Source: Pseudomonas asiatica
Lineage (GTDB): Bacteria; Pseudomonadota; Gammaproteobacteria; Pseudomonadales; Pseudomonadaceae
DNA length: 64,000 bases
NCBI RefSeq assembly: GCF_009932335.1
Contig: NZ_BLJF01000001.1
Span: 3,784,501 to 3,848,500, forward strand
Direction of reading: 5' to 3'
Part shown: positions 1-8,444 of the stretch, one piece after another
How the letters are laid out: each line of letters opens with the position of its first letter
Numbering within the stretch: position 1 is the stretch's first letter
Program-made: the position numbers and the translations under genes
Notes under the pieces: model-generated
The model's input: the letters and a program-made list of their open reading frames with translations, nothing else
Databases searched by the model: none
What the model was told of the DNA's origin: nothing

Positions 1-5
1 TATCA

Positions 6-407
6 ATGGCACCCCTGCGCCGACGGTCCGCCACCTGGACCTATGTACTGGCCAGCCTGCTGGTTCTGGCGGCCCTGGCCAGTTGCTTGCAACTGGCACT
101 GCGTGCCTGGCTGCTGCCACTGGCACTCGCCCTCGGCCACTATCCCGCACTGCTGTGCCTGCAATGCCTGGCCATTGACTACCTGCTGCCCGATCAAGGG
201 CGCTGGCGCCTGCTCGCCGGCCACCTTTGCGCGTTGTTTGCCACATGCCTGCTGCTTGGTGCCAGCCGCCAATGGCTGGCCGACGGTATCGGCCTGCACC
301 TGGCCAGCCTGGCCCCGGGCGCCTTGCTACTGCTCGGACTGCTGTTGGCCTTGTACAATCGTCTGCGTCCGGGCCCTGCCCAATCACGTCATCAAGGAAA
401 GCTCTGA
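6..407 (+). CDS. Small membrane protein upstream of nth, possibly RnfE-like (may be 5'-truncated by window edge)
   Basis: The 133-residue frame is almost entirely hydrophobic, with about four membrane segments. The last one (PGALLLLGLLLALYNRLRP) resembles the end of RnfE-type subunits, and the CLQC stretch near residue 50 could correspond to the conserved Cys region of RnfA/RnfE. In pseudomonads the rnf electron-transport genes sit directly before nth, which supports that reading. The protein is much shorter than RnfE (about 230 residues). The reading frame stays open to the window edge, so the true start may lie outside. It ends five bases before nth, so the two are probably co-transcribed. 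The RnfE assignment is inference; an unassigned inner-membrane protein is equally possible. Confidence 0.4.
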   Translation: MAPLRRRSATWTYVLASLLVLAALASCLQLALRAWLLPLALALGHYPALLCLQCLAIDYLLPDQGRWRLLAGHLCALFATCLLLGASRQWLADGIGLHLASLAPGALLLLGLLLALYNRLRPGPAQSRHQGKL

Positions 408-411
408 TTTC

Positions 412-1050
412 ATGAATGCCGCCAAACGCCTGGAGATCTTTCGCAGGCTGCACGAAGACAACCCCGACCCGAAGACCGAACTGGCGTACACCACCCCGTT
501 CGAGTTGCTGGTCGCCGTGACACTGTCTGCGCAATCCACCGATGTCGGCGTCAACAAGGCTACCGCACGCCTGTTCCCGGTCGCCAACACCCCCGAGGCC
601 ATCTATGCGCTGGGCGTCGAAGGCCTGAGTGAGTACATCAAGACCATTGGCTTGTACAACAGCAAGGCGAAAAACGTTATCGAAGCCTGCCGGCTGCTGA
701 TCGAACGCCATGACAGCCAGGTCCCGCAGACACGCGAAGCCCTGGAGGCGCTACCCGGCGTTGGCCGCAAGACCGCCAACGTAGTGCTCAACACAGCGTT
801 CCGCCAGCCGACCATGGCCGTGGATACCCATATCTTCCGGGTCAGCAACCGTACGGGCATTGCGCCAGGCAAGACGGTGCTGGAAGTGGAGAAAAAGCTG
901 ATCAAGTTCGTGCCAAAGGATTACCTGCTCGACGCCCACCACTGGCTGATCCTGCACGGGCGCTATGTGTGCCAGGCACGCAAGCCACGCTGCGGCAGTT
1001 GCCGGATTGAAGACTTGTGCGAGTACAAGCACAAGACCTCCGACGATTGA
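412..1050 (+). CDS. nth: Endonuclease III (DNA glycosylase/AP lyase)
   Basis: Endonuclease III removes oxidised pyrimidines from DNA and cleaves the abasic site in base-excision repair. The 212-residue product has the normal family length. The helix-hairpin-helix LPGVGRKTAN holds the catalytic Lys120, and VDTHIFR holds the catalytic Asp138. The C terminus carries the four cysteines of the 4Fe-4S cluster in the expected C-X6-C-X2-C-X5-C spacing. The ATG at 412 is preceded by AAGGAAA about 12 bases upstream. The frame is open further upstream, but that part reads another gene in a shifted frame. It follows the small membrane gene almost without a gap. Confidence 0.97.
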   Translation: MNAAKRLEIFRRLHEDNPDPKTELAYTTPFELLVAVTLSAQSTDVGVNKATARLFPVANTPEAIYALGVEGLSEYIKTIGLYNSKAKNVIEACRLLIERHDSQVPQTREALEALPGVGRKTANVVLNTAFRQPTMAVDTHIFRVSNRTGIAPGKTVLEVEKKLIKFVPKDYLLDAHHWLILHGRYVCQARKPRCGSCRIEDLCEYKHKTSDD

Positions 1051-1154
1051 GTCGATAGCTCGAAACCACCCACTGCGATTGAAAAAATCTTTTTTACCAG
1101 CGTCTGCTTTCTGGTTATAAGGACGGCCAATGGCCCCTTGGCTTGGAGCGACTC

Positions 1155-1331
1155 ATGAGTAGCGATAAAGACGACCTGTCGATCGAAGATGATTTTGTTG
1201 CCGCAGATGACGAAGCGGAACCCCAGGTGGAAACCGCAAAGACCAACCTGAGCAAGCGCCGCACCATCGACAATATGCTGGAGGAAAGGCGCCTGCAGAA
1301 GCAGTTGGCCGACTTCGACTACGATCTGTAA
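1155..1331 (+). CDS. PA3496-family small acidic protein
   Basis: This 58-residue protein starts MSSDKDDLSIEDDF and has an acidic N-terminal half, then a basic helix (SKRRTIDNMLEERRLQKQL) and the tail DFDYDL. The C-terminal half matches the Pseudomonas family named after PA3496, annotated as a putative envelope integrity protein; no function has been shown that I know of. In other pseudomonads it also follows nth. I chose the ATG at 1155, with a GGAG-like site about 6 bases upstream, rather than an in-frame start 12 bases earlier. No membrane segment or signal peptide is visible, so it is probably cytoplasmic or peripheral. Confidence 0.75.
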   Translation: MSSDKDDLSIEDDFVAADDEAEPQVETAKTNLSKRRTIDNMLEERRLQKQLADFDYDL

Positions 1332-1339
1332 CCTTGGCA

Positions 1340-1360
1340 AAGCCTCCTGGCTGGAGGCTT
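1340..1360 (+). terminator. Stem-loop terminator after the PA3496-family gene
   Basis: AAGCCTCC (1340-1347) and GGAGGCTT (1353-1360) form an 8-bp stem with a 5-base loop, nine bases after the stop codon. The following T-run is poor (TTTACGG counts only partly). The gap separates this gene from the convergent regulator, so the hairpin may serve both strands. Confidence 0.6.
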
Positions 1361-1374
1361 TACGGCCTTGGTGA

Positions 1375-1995
1375 TCAGCTTAACCCTTGCCGTTGCGCCA
1401 GCTCGATCAAGTCGACCAGCGACCGTGCATTGAGCTTGAGCAACAGGCGCGACTTGTAGGTACTGACCGTCTTGTTGCTGAGGAACATGCTGTCGGCAAT
1501 TTCCTTGTTGGAACGCCCTCGCGCCAGCTGCTGCAACACGGTCATCTCCCTTGCCGAGAGGCGGTTGACCATATCCGTCTCGCTCCCCCCCCTTCCACGT
1601 GATACGTGCAGGGCCTGGTTGGGGAAGTAGCTGTAGCCCGACAGTACGGCCTTGATGGCGCTCAGCAGTTCGGTGAGTTCCTGCTGCTTGCACACATACC
1701 CCGCCGCCCCCGCCTGCATGCAGCGCATCGAGAAGTTGCCGGGGGCCTGCGATGTCAGCACCAGCACCTTGCTGCCCGGGCTGAAGGCCGTCATGCGGGT
1801 GATTACTTCCAGGCCATCCAGCTTGGGGATGCCGATATCGAGCACCACGATATCCGGCAGGTGTTGCCGTGTCAGTTGCAGCGCAGCCACTCCGTTGTCG
1901 GTTTCCGCCACGACGTCATACCCATGCCGCTCCATCAGCATGCGTACGGCCAGGCGTATGACCGGATGATCATCCACGATAAGCACTTTATTCAT
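1375..1995 (-). CDS. NarL/FixJ-type response regulator (LuxR HTH)
   Basis: An N-terminal receiver domain has the acidic pair DD at residues 8-9, phospho-acceptor Asp53 (IVVLD) and the conserved Thr/Ser-Lys region. A C-terminal LuxR helix-turn-helix follows (residues ~140-205, NKEIADSMFLSNKTVSTY). The layout and length (206 residues) resemble BvgA/EvgA/RocA1-type regulators, which answer to hybrid sensor kinases. I see no partner kinase in the neighbourhood, so it is an orphan here. I start it at MNKVLIVDDH (1995), which has a weak TGGA ahead; an ATG 15 bases upstream is in frame but lacks a good ribosome site. Its targets cannot be read from the sequence. Confidence 0.85.
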   Translation of the reverse strand: MNKVLIVDDHPVIRLAVRMLMERHGYDVVAETDNGVAALQLTRQHLPDIVVLDIGIPKLDGLEVITRMTAFSPGSKVLVLTSQAPGNFSMRCMQAGAAGYVCKQQELTELLSAIKAVLSGYSYFPNQALHVSRGRGGSETDMVNRLSAREMTVLQQLARGRSNKEIADSMFLSNKTVSTYKSRLLLKLNARSLVDLIELAQRQGLS

Positions 1996-2357
1996 GCGAT
2001 ATCCATTCATTGCTTTTGCTTTGGCCCGCCAAGATAACCTACAGAGCGCCTGCTGGCGCGGTGATTTACCGGCGAAATATATGAACAGATGGAACCTACA
2101 ACACTTACAGAAATTTCCTACACTCAACTGATGTACTTGTAACAATCAAATTCCCTGTTACCGAATGAACGGTATCACCGGCCTGTAAAAGTGCACCAGT
2201 TGAAAACCGGCCGATACCTCGGGAAATGTTCAATTCAAATGCCTGAACAGGCAACATCACCAGGATTTCGAGCGATTATTCTCACGGGAAACAATCCAGT
2301 CTTTAGTTGAGCAGCGCGGTAAGGCAAAGATATGCAAAATCGCTGGAGACGACCCAT
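1996..2357. other. Divergent intergenic region, 362 bp
   Basis: This AT-richer gap separates the response regulator (leftward) from the membrane protein (rightward) and must hold both promoters. The only structure I see is a short inverted repeat, TACCG-N6-CGGTA, at 2159-2174. I could not assign it to a known regulator. Confidence 0.4.
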
Positions 2358-2840
2358 ATGCACCAAGTACAACCTGTCGCCCCGCTGACGATCATTGCCA
2401 TCTTCGCAGGGATTATCGAAGCCTCCGCCCTTGCCACATTGCCGTTTCTCAGCGAGTCCAGTCAAAAGCTCTATACTTGGTTTCTGGTGGGCTTCCCATT
2501 CTTCCTGACGGCACTGTTCTTCCTCACGCTCAACTTCAATTACAAGTCGTTCTACGACCCGTCGCCAAACAGGACGACAAACGACAACACATCGACACCG
2601 AGTGATGTGTCCAAGCATGCAATGCCCGGTAGTACCGGCGAAGCGCTGCAGGGCGAGCCTGTCACGTTCATGTTTTCCGGCCCCGATGCCTATCGCATGA
2701 TGGAGCAGCAATTGCTGTCCGCCCTCGCCCAACCGCCTCAGCAATCTCGCACCTGGCGCTTTTGCAACCTGGACAGACGCCAGTGCGCGCAACTATCGAT
2801 CAGCGCGCTTGATGAACAGGTGGCGAACGACGGCCATTGA
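2358..2840 (+). CDS. Hypothetical two-pass membrane protein
   Basis: The 160-residue protein has two clear hydrophobic stretches near residues 8-32 and 38-60, separated by a short polar turn. A polar C-terminal domain of about 100 residues follows with no motif I recognise. The predicted topology is a hairpin in the inner membrane with both ends on the same side. The ATG at 2358 has TGGAG about 9 bases upstream; a longer in-frame start at 2307 lacks a ribosome site. It lies divergently from the response regulator and convergently with argG. Function unknown. Confidence 0.65.
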   Translation: MHQVQPVAPLTIIAIFAGIIEASALATLPFLSESSQKLYTWFLVGFPFFLTALFFLTLNFNYKSFYDPSPNRTTNDNTSTPSDVSKHAMPGSTGEALQGEPVTFMFSGPDAYRMMEQQLLSALAQPPQQSRTWRFCNLDRRQCAQLSISALDEQVANDGH

Positions 2841-2850
2841 TTCCACGGAC

Positions 2851-2878
2851 AAAAAAAACCCCGGCCTGAGCCGGGGTT
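2851..2878 (-). terminator. Rho-independent terminator of argG (acts on both strands)
   Basis: AACCCCGGC and GCCGGGGTT form a 9-bp stem with a 4-base loop. Read on the minus strand it ends in eight T residues, a strong argG terminator. Read on the plus strand it can also stop the preceding membrane-protein transcript. Confidence 0.9.
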
Positions 2879-2898
2879 CTTGCCGCACATGACGGTAA

Positions 2899-4116
2899 TC
2901 AGAGCAGCGAGCGGCCCTTGTTGGCAGCAATGCGCATACGCAGGGCGTTGAGCTTGATGAAGCCAGCTGCATCCGCCTGGTTGTAGGCGCCGCCATCTTC
3001 CTCGAAGGTAGCGATGTTGGCGTCGAACAGCGAGTCGTCCGACTTGCGGCCGACAACGGTGACGTTGCCCTTGTACAGCTTCAGGCGTACCACGCCGTTC
3101 ACGTTGACCTGCGAAGCGTCGATCATCTGTTGCAGCATCAGACGCTCCGGGCTCCACCAGTAGCCGGTGTAGATCAGGCTGGCGTACTTCGGCATCAGCT
3201 CATCCTTCAGGTGAGCGACTTCGCGGTCCAGGGTGATCGACTCGATGGCACGGTGGGCCTTGAGCATGATGGTGCCACCAGGGGTCTCGTAGCAACCGCG
3301 CGACTTCATGCCGACGTAACGGTTCTCGACGATATCCAGACGGCCGATGCCATTGGCACCACCGATACGGTTCAGGTCGGCCAGGACGGTGGCCGGAGTC
3401 TTCTCGACACCGTCGATGGCAACGATGTCACCGTTGCGGTAGGTCAGCTCGATGTAGGTAGCCTGATCCGGGGCGTTCTCAGGCGAGACACTCCAGCGCC
3501 ACATGTCTTCTTCGTGCTCGGTCCAGGTATCTTCCAGGACACCGCCTTCGTAGGAGATGTGCAGCAGGTTGGCGTCCATCGAGTACGGCGACTTCTTCTT
3601 GCCGTGGCGCTCGATCGGGATGCCGTGCTTCTCGGCGTAGTCCATCAGCTTCTCGCGGGACAGCAGGTCCCACTCACGCCATGGGGCGATTACCTTGACG
3701 CCTGGCTTCAGCGCGTAGGCACCCAGTTCGAAACGCACCTGGTCGTTGCCTTTGCCGGTGGCGCCGTGGGAAATGGCGTCGGCGCCGGTTTCGTTGGCAA
3801 TTTCGATCAGGCGCTTGGCGATCAGCGGACGGGCGATGGAAGTACCCAGCAGGTACTCGCCCTCGTAGACGGTGTTGGCGCGGAACATCGGGAACACGAA
3901 ATCACGCACGAATTCTTCGCGCAGGTCGTCGATGTAGATCTCTTTAACGCCCATTGCCTGGGCCTTGGCACGAGCCGGCTCGACCTCTTCGCCCTGCCCC
4001 AGGTCAGCGGTGAAGGTCACCACTTCGCAGTTGTAGGTATCCTGCAGCCACTTGAGAATCACCGAAGTATCAAGGCCGCCGGAATACGCCAGTACGACCT
4101 TTTTTACGTCCGCCAT
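2899..4116 (-). CDS. argG: Argininosuccinate synthase
   Basis: ArgG condenses citrulline and aspartate with ATP to argininosuccinate, the penultimate step of arginine synthesis. The 405-residue product has standard length for the bacterial enzyme. The N-terminal ATP pyrophosphatase loop reads AYSGGLDTS at residues 10-18. [13 protein letters not shown] further on is the conserved nucleotide/citrulline region. It stands alone between a strong terminator and its own upstream region, which contains an ArgR-like direct repeat at 4171-4212. argF at 11.9 kb carries a similar repeat, so both are likely co-repressed or controlled by arginine. Confidence 0.97.
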   Translation of the reverse strand: MADVKKVVLAYSGGLDTSVILKWLQDTYNCEVVTFTADLGQGEEVEPARAKAQAMGVKEIYIDDLREEFVRDFVFPMFRANTVYEGEYLLGTSIARPLIAKRLIEIANETGADAISHGATGKGNDQVRFELGAYALKPGVKVIAPWREWDLLSREKLMDYAEKHGIPIERHGKKKSPYSMDANLLHISYEGGVLEDTWTEHEEDMWRWSVSPENAPDQATYIELTYRNGDIVAIDGVEKTPATVLADLNRIGGANGIGRLDIVENRYVGMKSRGCYETPGGTIMLKAHRAIESITLDREVAHLKDELMPKYASLIYTGYWWSPERLMLQQMIDASQVNVNGVVRLKLYKGNVTVVGRKSDDSLFDANIATFEEDGGAYNQADAAGFIKLNALRMRIAANKGRSLL

Positions 4117-4170
4117 GCCATCACTCCACGGGGTTGTACGGAAAGGGATCGATTCTAACGACGTTACGGA

Positions 4171-4212
4171 TAAATTTACAGTGGGGCGACAGCTTCTGAC
4201 GACAAAGCGACA
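4171..4212 (-). promoter_or_regulatory. Predicted ArgR operator upstream of argG
   Basis: On the minus strand, two TGTCGC hexamers start exactly 21 bases apart (4212 and 4191). The known Pseudomonas aeruginosa ArgR half-site is TGTCGC-N8-AA-N5, arranged as a direct repeat. The argG-proximal copy fits fully (AA at 4177-4176). The distal copy has CA in place of AA. The position is 55-95 bases upstream of the argG start, where a promoter is expected. Confidence 0.7.
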
Positions 4213-4272
4213 AGAAGTTTCGGAAGGGCGACTTACCGTCGGAAATTATGAAATGCCGTGTGGGAGCAGCCT

Positions 4273-5190
4273 TCAGGACTTGGCAGGTGTTGGCTCAGGG
4301 GCCTTTTCGACAGGCTTCTCAACCGGCTTCTCGATTACCGCAACCCGATCCAGTTCGATATTCACCCGACGATTACGCGCCCGGTTGGCAGCATTGGTGT
4401 TCTTCGCCAATGGATAACGCTCGCCATGGAAACGCACGGTAATCTGCTCTTCCGGAACGCCATGGGCCTTGAGGTAGTCGGCTACCGCCAGTGCCCGGCG
4501 GCGCGACATGTCGCGATTGGTCAGGCGATTGCCACTGTTGTCGGAGTGGCCGTTGAGCTCTACATGGTTAACTGTCGGGTCAGCCTTGATGTAGTCGAGG
4601 ATCACGTCCAGCCGTGCCTTGGCCGCGCCATCCAGCTCGAAGCCTCCCCCGGGGAAGCCCACCTGGGTCTGACGCACCTGATCGTAGTTCATCGGCAGCA
4701 GCTTGCCGGCACAGGCCTGATAGTCGTTGTAGGCCTTGGCGAAGCTGACCGGCAGCACACGCACTTCCATCGGCCTGCCCGCCTCGCCGGCATAATTGCG
4801 TACCACCGTGCTGCGCCCATCGAGCAGGCCGTTGATCAGGCGACTGGCCTGGCCCTGGGAAGAACTGAACAACACCCCGGTACGGGCCATGCGCACGCTG
4901 CCCAGATTGATGTCGCTGCGCCCAGGCTGCCACGGCGCAGCAGCTGCCAGCAATGTGGCCGTGCCCGCCCCCAGTACGTTGCTGTCCGAGCGCAACTGGA
5001 ACACCGGTTGCTCGCCCGCGCGGCGCACGAACTCGCCACTGCCGAAACCGTCGATCGGCTGGATCAGCCGGCATTCGAACTGGTCACCCTCGACCTTCCA
5101 GGCAATGTTTTCCATGCGCGTCTGGAAGGTCAGCGCACCGGCCGGCAGGCTGGCGAACAGGGTCAACAGGGCTAGGTAACGCTGGCGCAC
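4273..5190 (-). CDS. OmpA-family protein with C-terminal peptidoglycan-binding domain
   Basis: The 305-residue product begins with a signal peptide (MRQRYLALLTLFASLPAGA) and ends in an OmpA/MotB domain from about residue 180 to 285. That domain shows the family pattern VELNGHSDNSGN and the basic segment NRARNRRVNIEL, which contacts peptidoglycan. The C-terminal tail is a short repeat of EKPVEK. It has no lipobox, so it is probably periplasmic or outer-membrane associated. I chose the GTG at 5190 because GGAG lies 6 bases upstream; an in-frame GTG at 5202 overlaps that site. The N-terminal region is not a typical beta-barrel that I can recognise. Confidence 0.85.
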   Translation of the reverse strand: MRQRYLALLTLFASLPAGALTFQTRMENIAWKVEGDQFECRLIQPIDGFGSGEFVRRAGEQPVFQLRSDSNVLGAGTATLLAAAAPWQPGRSDINLGSVRMARTGVLFSSSQGQASRLINGLLDGRSTVVRNYAGEAGRPMEVRVLPVSFAKAYNDYQACAGKLLPMNYDQVRQTQVGFPGGGFELDGAAKARLDVILDYIKADPTVNHVELNGHSDNSGNRLTNRDMSRRRALAVADYLKAHGVPEEQITVRFHGERYPLAKNTNAANRARNRRVNIELDRVAVIEKPVEKPVEKAPEPTPAKS

Positions 5191-5320
5191 GGGCGGCTCC
5201 ACAAATTCTGACGGCTTACCTGCAGGCTATCGGACGCCTGGCGGAAAACTTGATAGCCGTGCTCCACCCAGGGTTTTCCGGTAGCATTGGGGCTTGAGTT
5301 CGACCCGCCTGGAATCCCCA

Positions 5321-6367
5321 ATGTCCGATCGCCTGACCCTCCTGCGTCCCGACGACTGGCACATCCATCTGCGCGATGGTGCCGTCCTGCCCCACACCGT
5401 TGGCGATGTGGCGCGTACTTTCGCCCGTGCCATCATCATGCCCAACCTGGTTCCGCCGGTACGCAATGCCGTAGAGGCCGGCGCCTACCGTGAGCGCATC
5501 CTGGCCGCCCGCCCGGCTGGCAGCCGCTTCGAGCCGCTGATGGTGTTGTACCTCACCGACCGCACCAGCCCCGAGGACATCCGCGCGGCCAAGGCCAGCG
5601 GTTTCGTGTATGCCGCCAAGCTGTACCCTGCTGGCGCCACCACCAATTCAGACTCGGGCGTGACCAGCATCGACAACATCTTCCCGGCCATCGAGGCGCT
5701 GGCGGAAGTTGGCATGCCGCTACTGGTGCATGGCGAAGTGACCCGTAGCGAGATCGACGTGTTCGACCGCGAGAAGCGCTTCATCGACGAGCATATGCGC
5801 CGTGTGGTCGAGCGCTTCCCGACACTGAAGGTGGTGTTCGAGCACATCACCACCAGCGATGCCGCGCAGTTCGTCACCGAGGCCCCGGCCAACGTCGGCG
5901 CGACCATCACCGCGCAGCACCTGCTGTACAACCGCAACCACATGCTGGTTGGCGGCATTCGCCCGCACTTCTACTGCCTGCCGATCCTCAAGCGCAACAC
6001 CCATCAGGTGGCGTTGCTGGATGCGGCCACCAGCGGCAACCCGAAGTTCTTCCTGGGTACCGACTCGGCCCCACACGCCCGACACGCCAAGGAAGCCGCC
6101 TGCGGTTGCGCCGGTTGCTACACCGCCTACGCAGCCATCGAGATGTACGCCGAAGCGTTCGAGCAGCGTAACGCGCTGGACAAGCTGGAAGGCTTTGCCA
6201 GCCTGCACGGCCCGGCGTTCTACGGCCTGCCGGCAAACACCGACACCATTACCCTGGTCCGCGAAGAATGGACCGCCCCGGATAGCCTGCCGTTTGGCGA
6301 GCAGACCGTAGTCCCGCTGCGCGCCGGCGAAAAACTGCGCTGGCGCCTGCTGGAGGAAAACGCGTGA
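5321..6367 (+). CDS. pyrC: Dihydroorotase (PyrC type)
   Basis: PyrC cyclises carbamoyl aspartate to dihydroorotate in pyrimidine synthesis. The product is 348 residues, the size of the short class II enzyme like that of E. coli. The zinc-binding HIHLRDG motif sits near residue 14, and the Lys of [11 protein letters not shown] near residue 100 is the site that is carboxylated in this family. The start at 5321 has TGGA about 8 bases upstream; an earlier in-frame start is poor. The stop codon overlaps the GTG start of rnt, so translation of the two is probably coupled. Confidence 0.97.
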   Translation: MSDRLTLLRPDDWHIHLRDGAVLPHTVGDVARTFARAIIMPNLVPPVRNAVEAGAYRERILAARPAGSRFEPLMVLYLTDRTSPEDIRAAKASGFVYAAKLYPAGATTNSDSGVTSIDNIFPAIEALAEVGMPLLVHGEVTRSEIDVFDREKRFIDEHMRRVVERFPTLKVVFEHITTSDAAQFVTEAPANVGATITAQHLLYNRNHMLVGGIRPHFYCLPILKRNTHQVALLDAATSGNPKFFLGTDSAPHARHAKEAACGCAGCYTAYAAIEMYAEAFEQRNALDKLEGFASLHGPAFYGLPANTDTITLVREEWTAPDSLPFGEQTVVPLRAGEKLRWRLLEENA

Positions 6368-7038
6368 GCGAAGACCTCTACGAAGACGACCTCGACACCC
6401 AAGGCAGCAGCGGCTCGCGCCATCCGATGGCCGAGCGTTTCCGCGGCTATCTGCCGGTAGTGGTAGACGTTGAAACCGGCGGCTTCAACAGCGCTACCGA
6501 TGCCCTGCTGGAAATTGCCGCAGTCACCATCGGCATGGACGAAAAGGGCTTCCTGTTCCCCGAGCACACCTACTTCCACCGCGTGGAGCCATTCGAGGGC
6601 GCCAACATCGAGGCGGCCGCGCTGGAATTCACCGGGATCAAGCTGGACCACCCGCTGCGTATGGCAGTCAGCGAAGAAAGTGCGCTGACCGACATCTTCC
6701 GTGGCGTACGCAAGGCGCTCAAGGCCAATGGTTGCAAGCGGGCGATCCTGGTCGGCCACAACAGCAGCTTTGACCTGGGCTTCCTCAATGCGGCGGTGAC
6801 GCGCAATGACCTGAAGCGCAACCCGTTCCACCCGTTCTCCAGCTTCGACACCGCTACCCTGGCGGGCCTGGCTTATGGCCAGACCGTACTGGCGCGGGCC
6901 TGCCAGAGCGCCGACATCGACTTCGACGGACGTGAGGCGCACTCGGCGCGCTATGACACCGAGAAGACGGCCGAGCTGTTCTGCGGCATCGTCAACCGCT
7001 GGAAAGAGATGGGCGGCTGGCGCGATTTCAACGATTGA
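6364..7038 (+). CDS. rnt: Ribonuclease T
   Basis: RNase T is a 3'-to-5' exonuclease that trims the CCA end of tRNA and matures other stable RNAs. It belongs to the DEDDh family: VDVETGG (first Asp and Glu) lies near residue 36, and HNSSFDLGF and the [12 protein letters not shown] segment supply later acidic and His residues. Length is 224 residues. Translation starts at a GTG overlapping the pyrC stop, giving a two-gene operon. Confidence 0.96.
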   Translation: MSEDLYEDDLDTQGSSGSRHPMAERFRGYLPVVVDVETGGFNSATDALLEIAAVTIGMDEKGFLFPEHTYFHRVEPFEGANIEAAALEFTGIKLDHPLRMAVSEESALTDIFRGVRKALKANGCKRAILVGHNSSFDLGFLNAAVTRNDLKRNPFHPFSSFDTATLAGLAYGQTVLARACQSADIDFDGREAHSARYDTEKTAELFCGIVNRWKEMGGWRDFND

Positions 7039-7107
7039 TCTGCAAAAGCGTTCGCGCGCATTCCCGCTCCCACCGGTACTGCAGTGGCCTCAGCCATTGT
7101 GCTATTC

Positions 7108-7147
7108 CTGTGGGAGCGGGCAAGCCCGCGAAAAGGCCGGCACAGGA
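7108..7147. repeat. REP element (single)
   Basis: A 40-bp element of the form CCTGTGGGAGCGGGCAAGCC followed by CGCGAAAAGGCCGGCACAGG, the pattern known for P. putida REP sequences. It sits between rnt and the convergent peroxiredoxin gene. Confidence 0.85.
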
Positions 7148-7154
7148 CGGCACA

Positions 7155-7183
7155 AAAAAACCGGCCACAAGGGCCGGTTTTTT
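7155..7183. terminator. Bidirectional terminator between rnt and the peroxiredoxin gene
   Basis: CCGGCC and GGCCGG form the stem with a 5-base loop, flanked by six A residues on the left and six T residues on the right. It can therefore end transcripts from both sides. Confidence 0.9.
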
Positions 7184-7197
7184 CATGCACGCGGCAA

Positions 7198-7800
7198 TTA
7201 CAGCTTGCCAGCGTTCTCGCTCAGGTAGGCAGCAACGCCTTCCGGCGAAGCGTTCATGCCTTTGTCGCCTTTTTTCCAGTTGGCAGGGCAGACTTCGCCG
7301 TGCTCTTCGTGGAACTGCAGGGCGTCGACCAGGCGCAGCAGCTCGTCCATGTTGCGGCCCAGTGGCAGGTCGTTGACGATCTGCGAACGAACAACACCGT
7401 TGGTGTCGATCAGGAAGGCGCCACGGAAGGCTACGCCGCCTTCGGACTCGACGTCGTAGGCCTTGCAGATTTCGTGGGTCATGTCGGCAGCCAGGGTGTA
7501 CTTGACCTGGCCGATACCACCGTTGTTGACCGGGGTGTTACGCCAGGCGTTGTGGGTGAAGTGCGAGTCGATCGACACGCCGATCACTTCCACGTTGCGC
7601 GCCTGGAAGTCAGGGATGCGGTTGTCCAGGGCGATCAGCTCGGACGGGCAGACGAAGGTGAAGTCCAGCGGGTAGAAGAACACCAGGCCGTACTTGCCCT
7701 TGATGGCCGAAGCCAGGTTGAAGCTGTCGACGATCTCGCCGTTGCCCAGCACGGCCGGAACGGTGAAATCGGGGGCTTTCTTACCAACGAGTACGCTCAT
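7198..7800 (-). CDS. Typical 2-Cys peroxiredoxin (AhpC/TSA family)
   Basis: This 200-residue protein reduces peroxides with thiols. The peroxidatic Cys51 lies in DFTFVCPSE, and the resolving Cys171 lies in GEVCPANW, the layout of typical dimeric 2-Cys enzymes. The C-terminal extension is normal for the family. The ATG at 7800 follows AGGAGA by 6-7 bases, a strong ribosome site. It is the only gene on this strand between two convergent blocks and directly precedes, divergently, the iron-storage genes bfd and bfr. That fits a shared role in oxidative and iron stress but does not prove it. No partner reductase (AhpF) is present. Confidence 0.93.
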   Translation of the reverse strand: MSVLVGKKAPDFTVPAVLGNGEIVDSFNLASAIKGKYGLVFFYPLDFTFVCPSELIALDNRIPDFQARNVEVIGVSIDSHFTHNAWRNTPVNNGGIGQVKYTLAADMTHEICKAYDVESEGGVAFRGAFLIDTNGVVRSQIVNDLPLGRNMDELLRLVDALQFHEEHGEVCPANWKKGDKGMNASPEGVAAYLSENAGKL

Positions 7801-7961
7801 TGTAATCTCCTGATGAGGGTGAAAAACCGTTTGCCGGGCCAGACGGGCTTGCCCGACATCCAACAAAGGCCGTCCATCATACACGGCTTCTGGTGACAGG
7901 CCGACTCCAACGACGAAGCAACCGCCGGTCGCTCAAGCACGGCCCTTTCAGAAACCCCTTT

Positions 7962-7980
7962 GACAAGCATTCTCATTAAC
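7962..7980 (+). promoter_or_regulatory. Predicted Fur box upstream of bfd
   Basis: The 19-base site GACAAGCATTCTCATTAAC agrees at 14 of 19 positions with the Fur consensus, read in either orientation of its central base. It is 45 bases before the bfd start. Bacterioferritin-associated ferredoxin is Fur-repressed in P. aeruginosa, so the site is in the expected place. Confidence 0.6.
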
Positions 7981-8024
7981 ATTAAGCTCCACTCCATCGA
8001 GCCCACCAACGATGGTCAGCCTTT

Positions 8025-8243
8025 ATGTATGTGTGTCTTTGTGTCGGCGTTACCGACGGACAGATCCGCGATGCGATCTATGAAGGATGCTGCAGCTACA
8101 AGGAAGTGCGAGCCGCCACAAACGTCGCCAGCCAGTGCGGCAAATGTGCCTGCGTTGCCAAGCAGGTGGTCCGCGAGACCCTGACCGAGCTTCAGGTCAG
8201 CCAGGCAGCCCTGCCCTACCCCGTGGAATTTACCGCAGCCTGA
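8025..8243 (+). CDS. bfd: Bacterioferritin-associated ferredoxin
   Basis: Bfd is a small 2Fe-2S protein that docks on bacterioferritin and passes electrons to its haem, releasing stored iron as Fe(II). The 72-residue product has the four cluster ligands in the Bfd pattern: Cys4 and Cys6 (VCLC), then Cys38 and Cys41 (QCGKC). It closely resembles the P. aeruginosa protein. A Fur-like site lies upstream and its own terminator follows, so it can be induced under iron starvation independently of bfr, which lies 201 bases downstream. Confidence 0.95.
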   Translation: MYVCLCVGVTDGQIRDAIYEGCCSYKEVRAATNVASQCGKCACVAKQVVRETLTELQVSQAALPYPVEFTAA

Positions 8244-8261
8244 TAACAAAGAATTCGAAGA

Positions 8262-8287
8262 ACCGGACCTTGCGTCCGGTTTTTTTA
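8262..8287 (+). terminator. Rho-independent terminator of bfd
   Basis: ACCGGAC and GTCCGGT form a 7-bp stem with a 5-base loop, followed by seven T residues. Confidence 0.93.
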
Positions 8288-8369
8288 TGCCCGCAATTCA
8301 ATAAGTTAGCGCTCCAACGCGGTTCACAAACATTCTTATTTCCATTAATTTTCACTTATTATTCAAGAA

Positions 8370-8390
8370 CTTAGGTTTGACACACCTAAG
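8370..8390. promoter_or_regulatory. Perfect inverted repeat around a TTGACA element upstream of bfr
   Basis: CTTAGGT (8370-8376) and ACCTAAG (8384-8390) are perfect 7-bp arms separated by TTGACAC, which contains an ideal -35 hexamer TTGACA (8377-8382). The arrangement suggests a repressor site over the bfr promoter. I do not recognise the regulator. No good -10 hexamer stands out about 17 bases downstream, so promoter identity is uncertain. Confidence 0.4.
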
Positions 8391-8444
8391 TATCGGGCTC
8401 AAACTTCACTGTATTGGCACACTTCTACAGGGCAGGAACCCGAC

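Noticed and set aside
8330..8369. A second Fur box upstream of bfr
   Set aside because: The AT-rich stretch has only weak agreement with the 19-base consensus.
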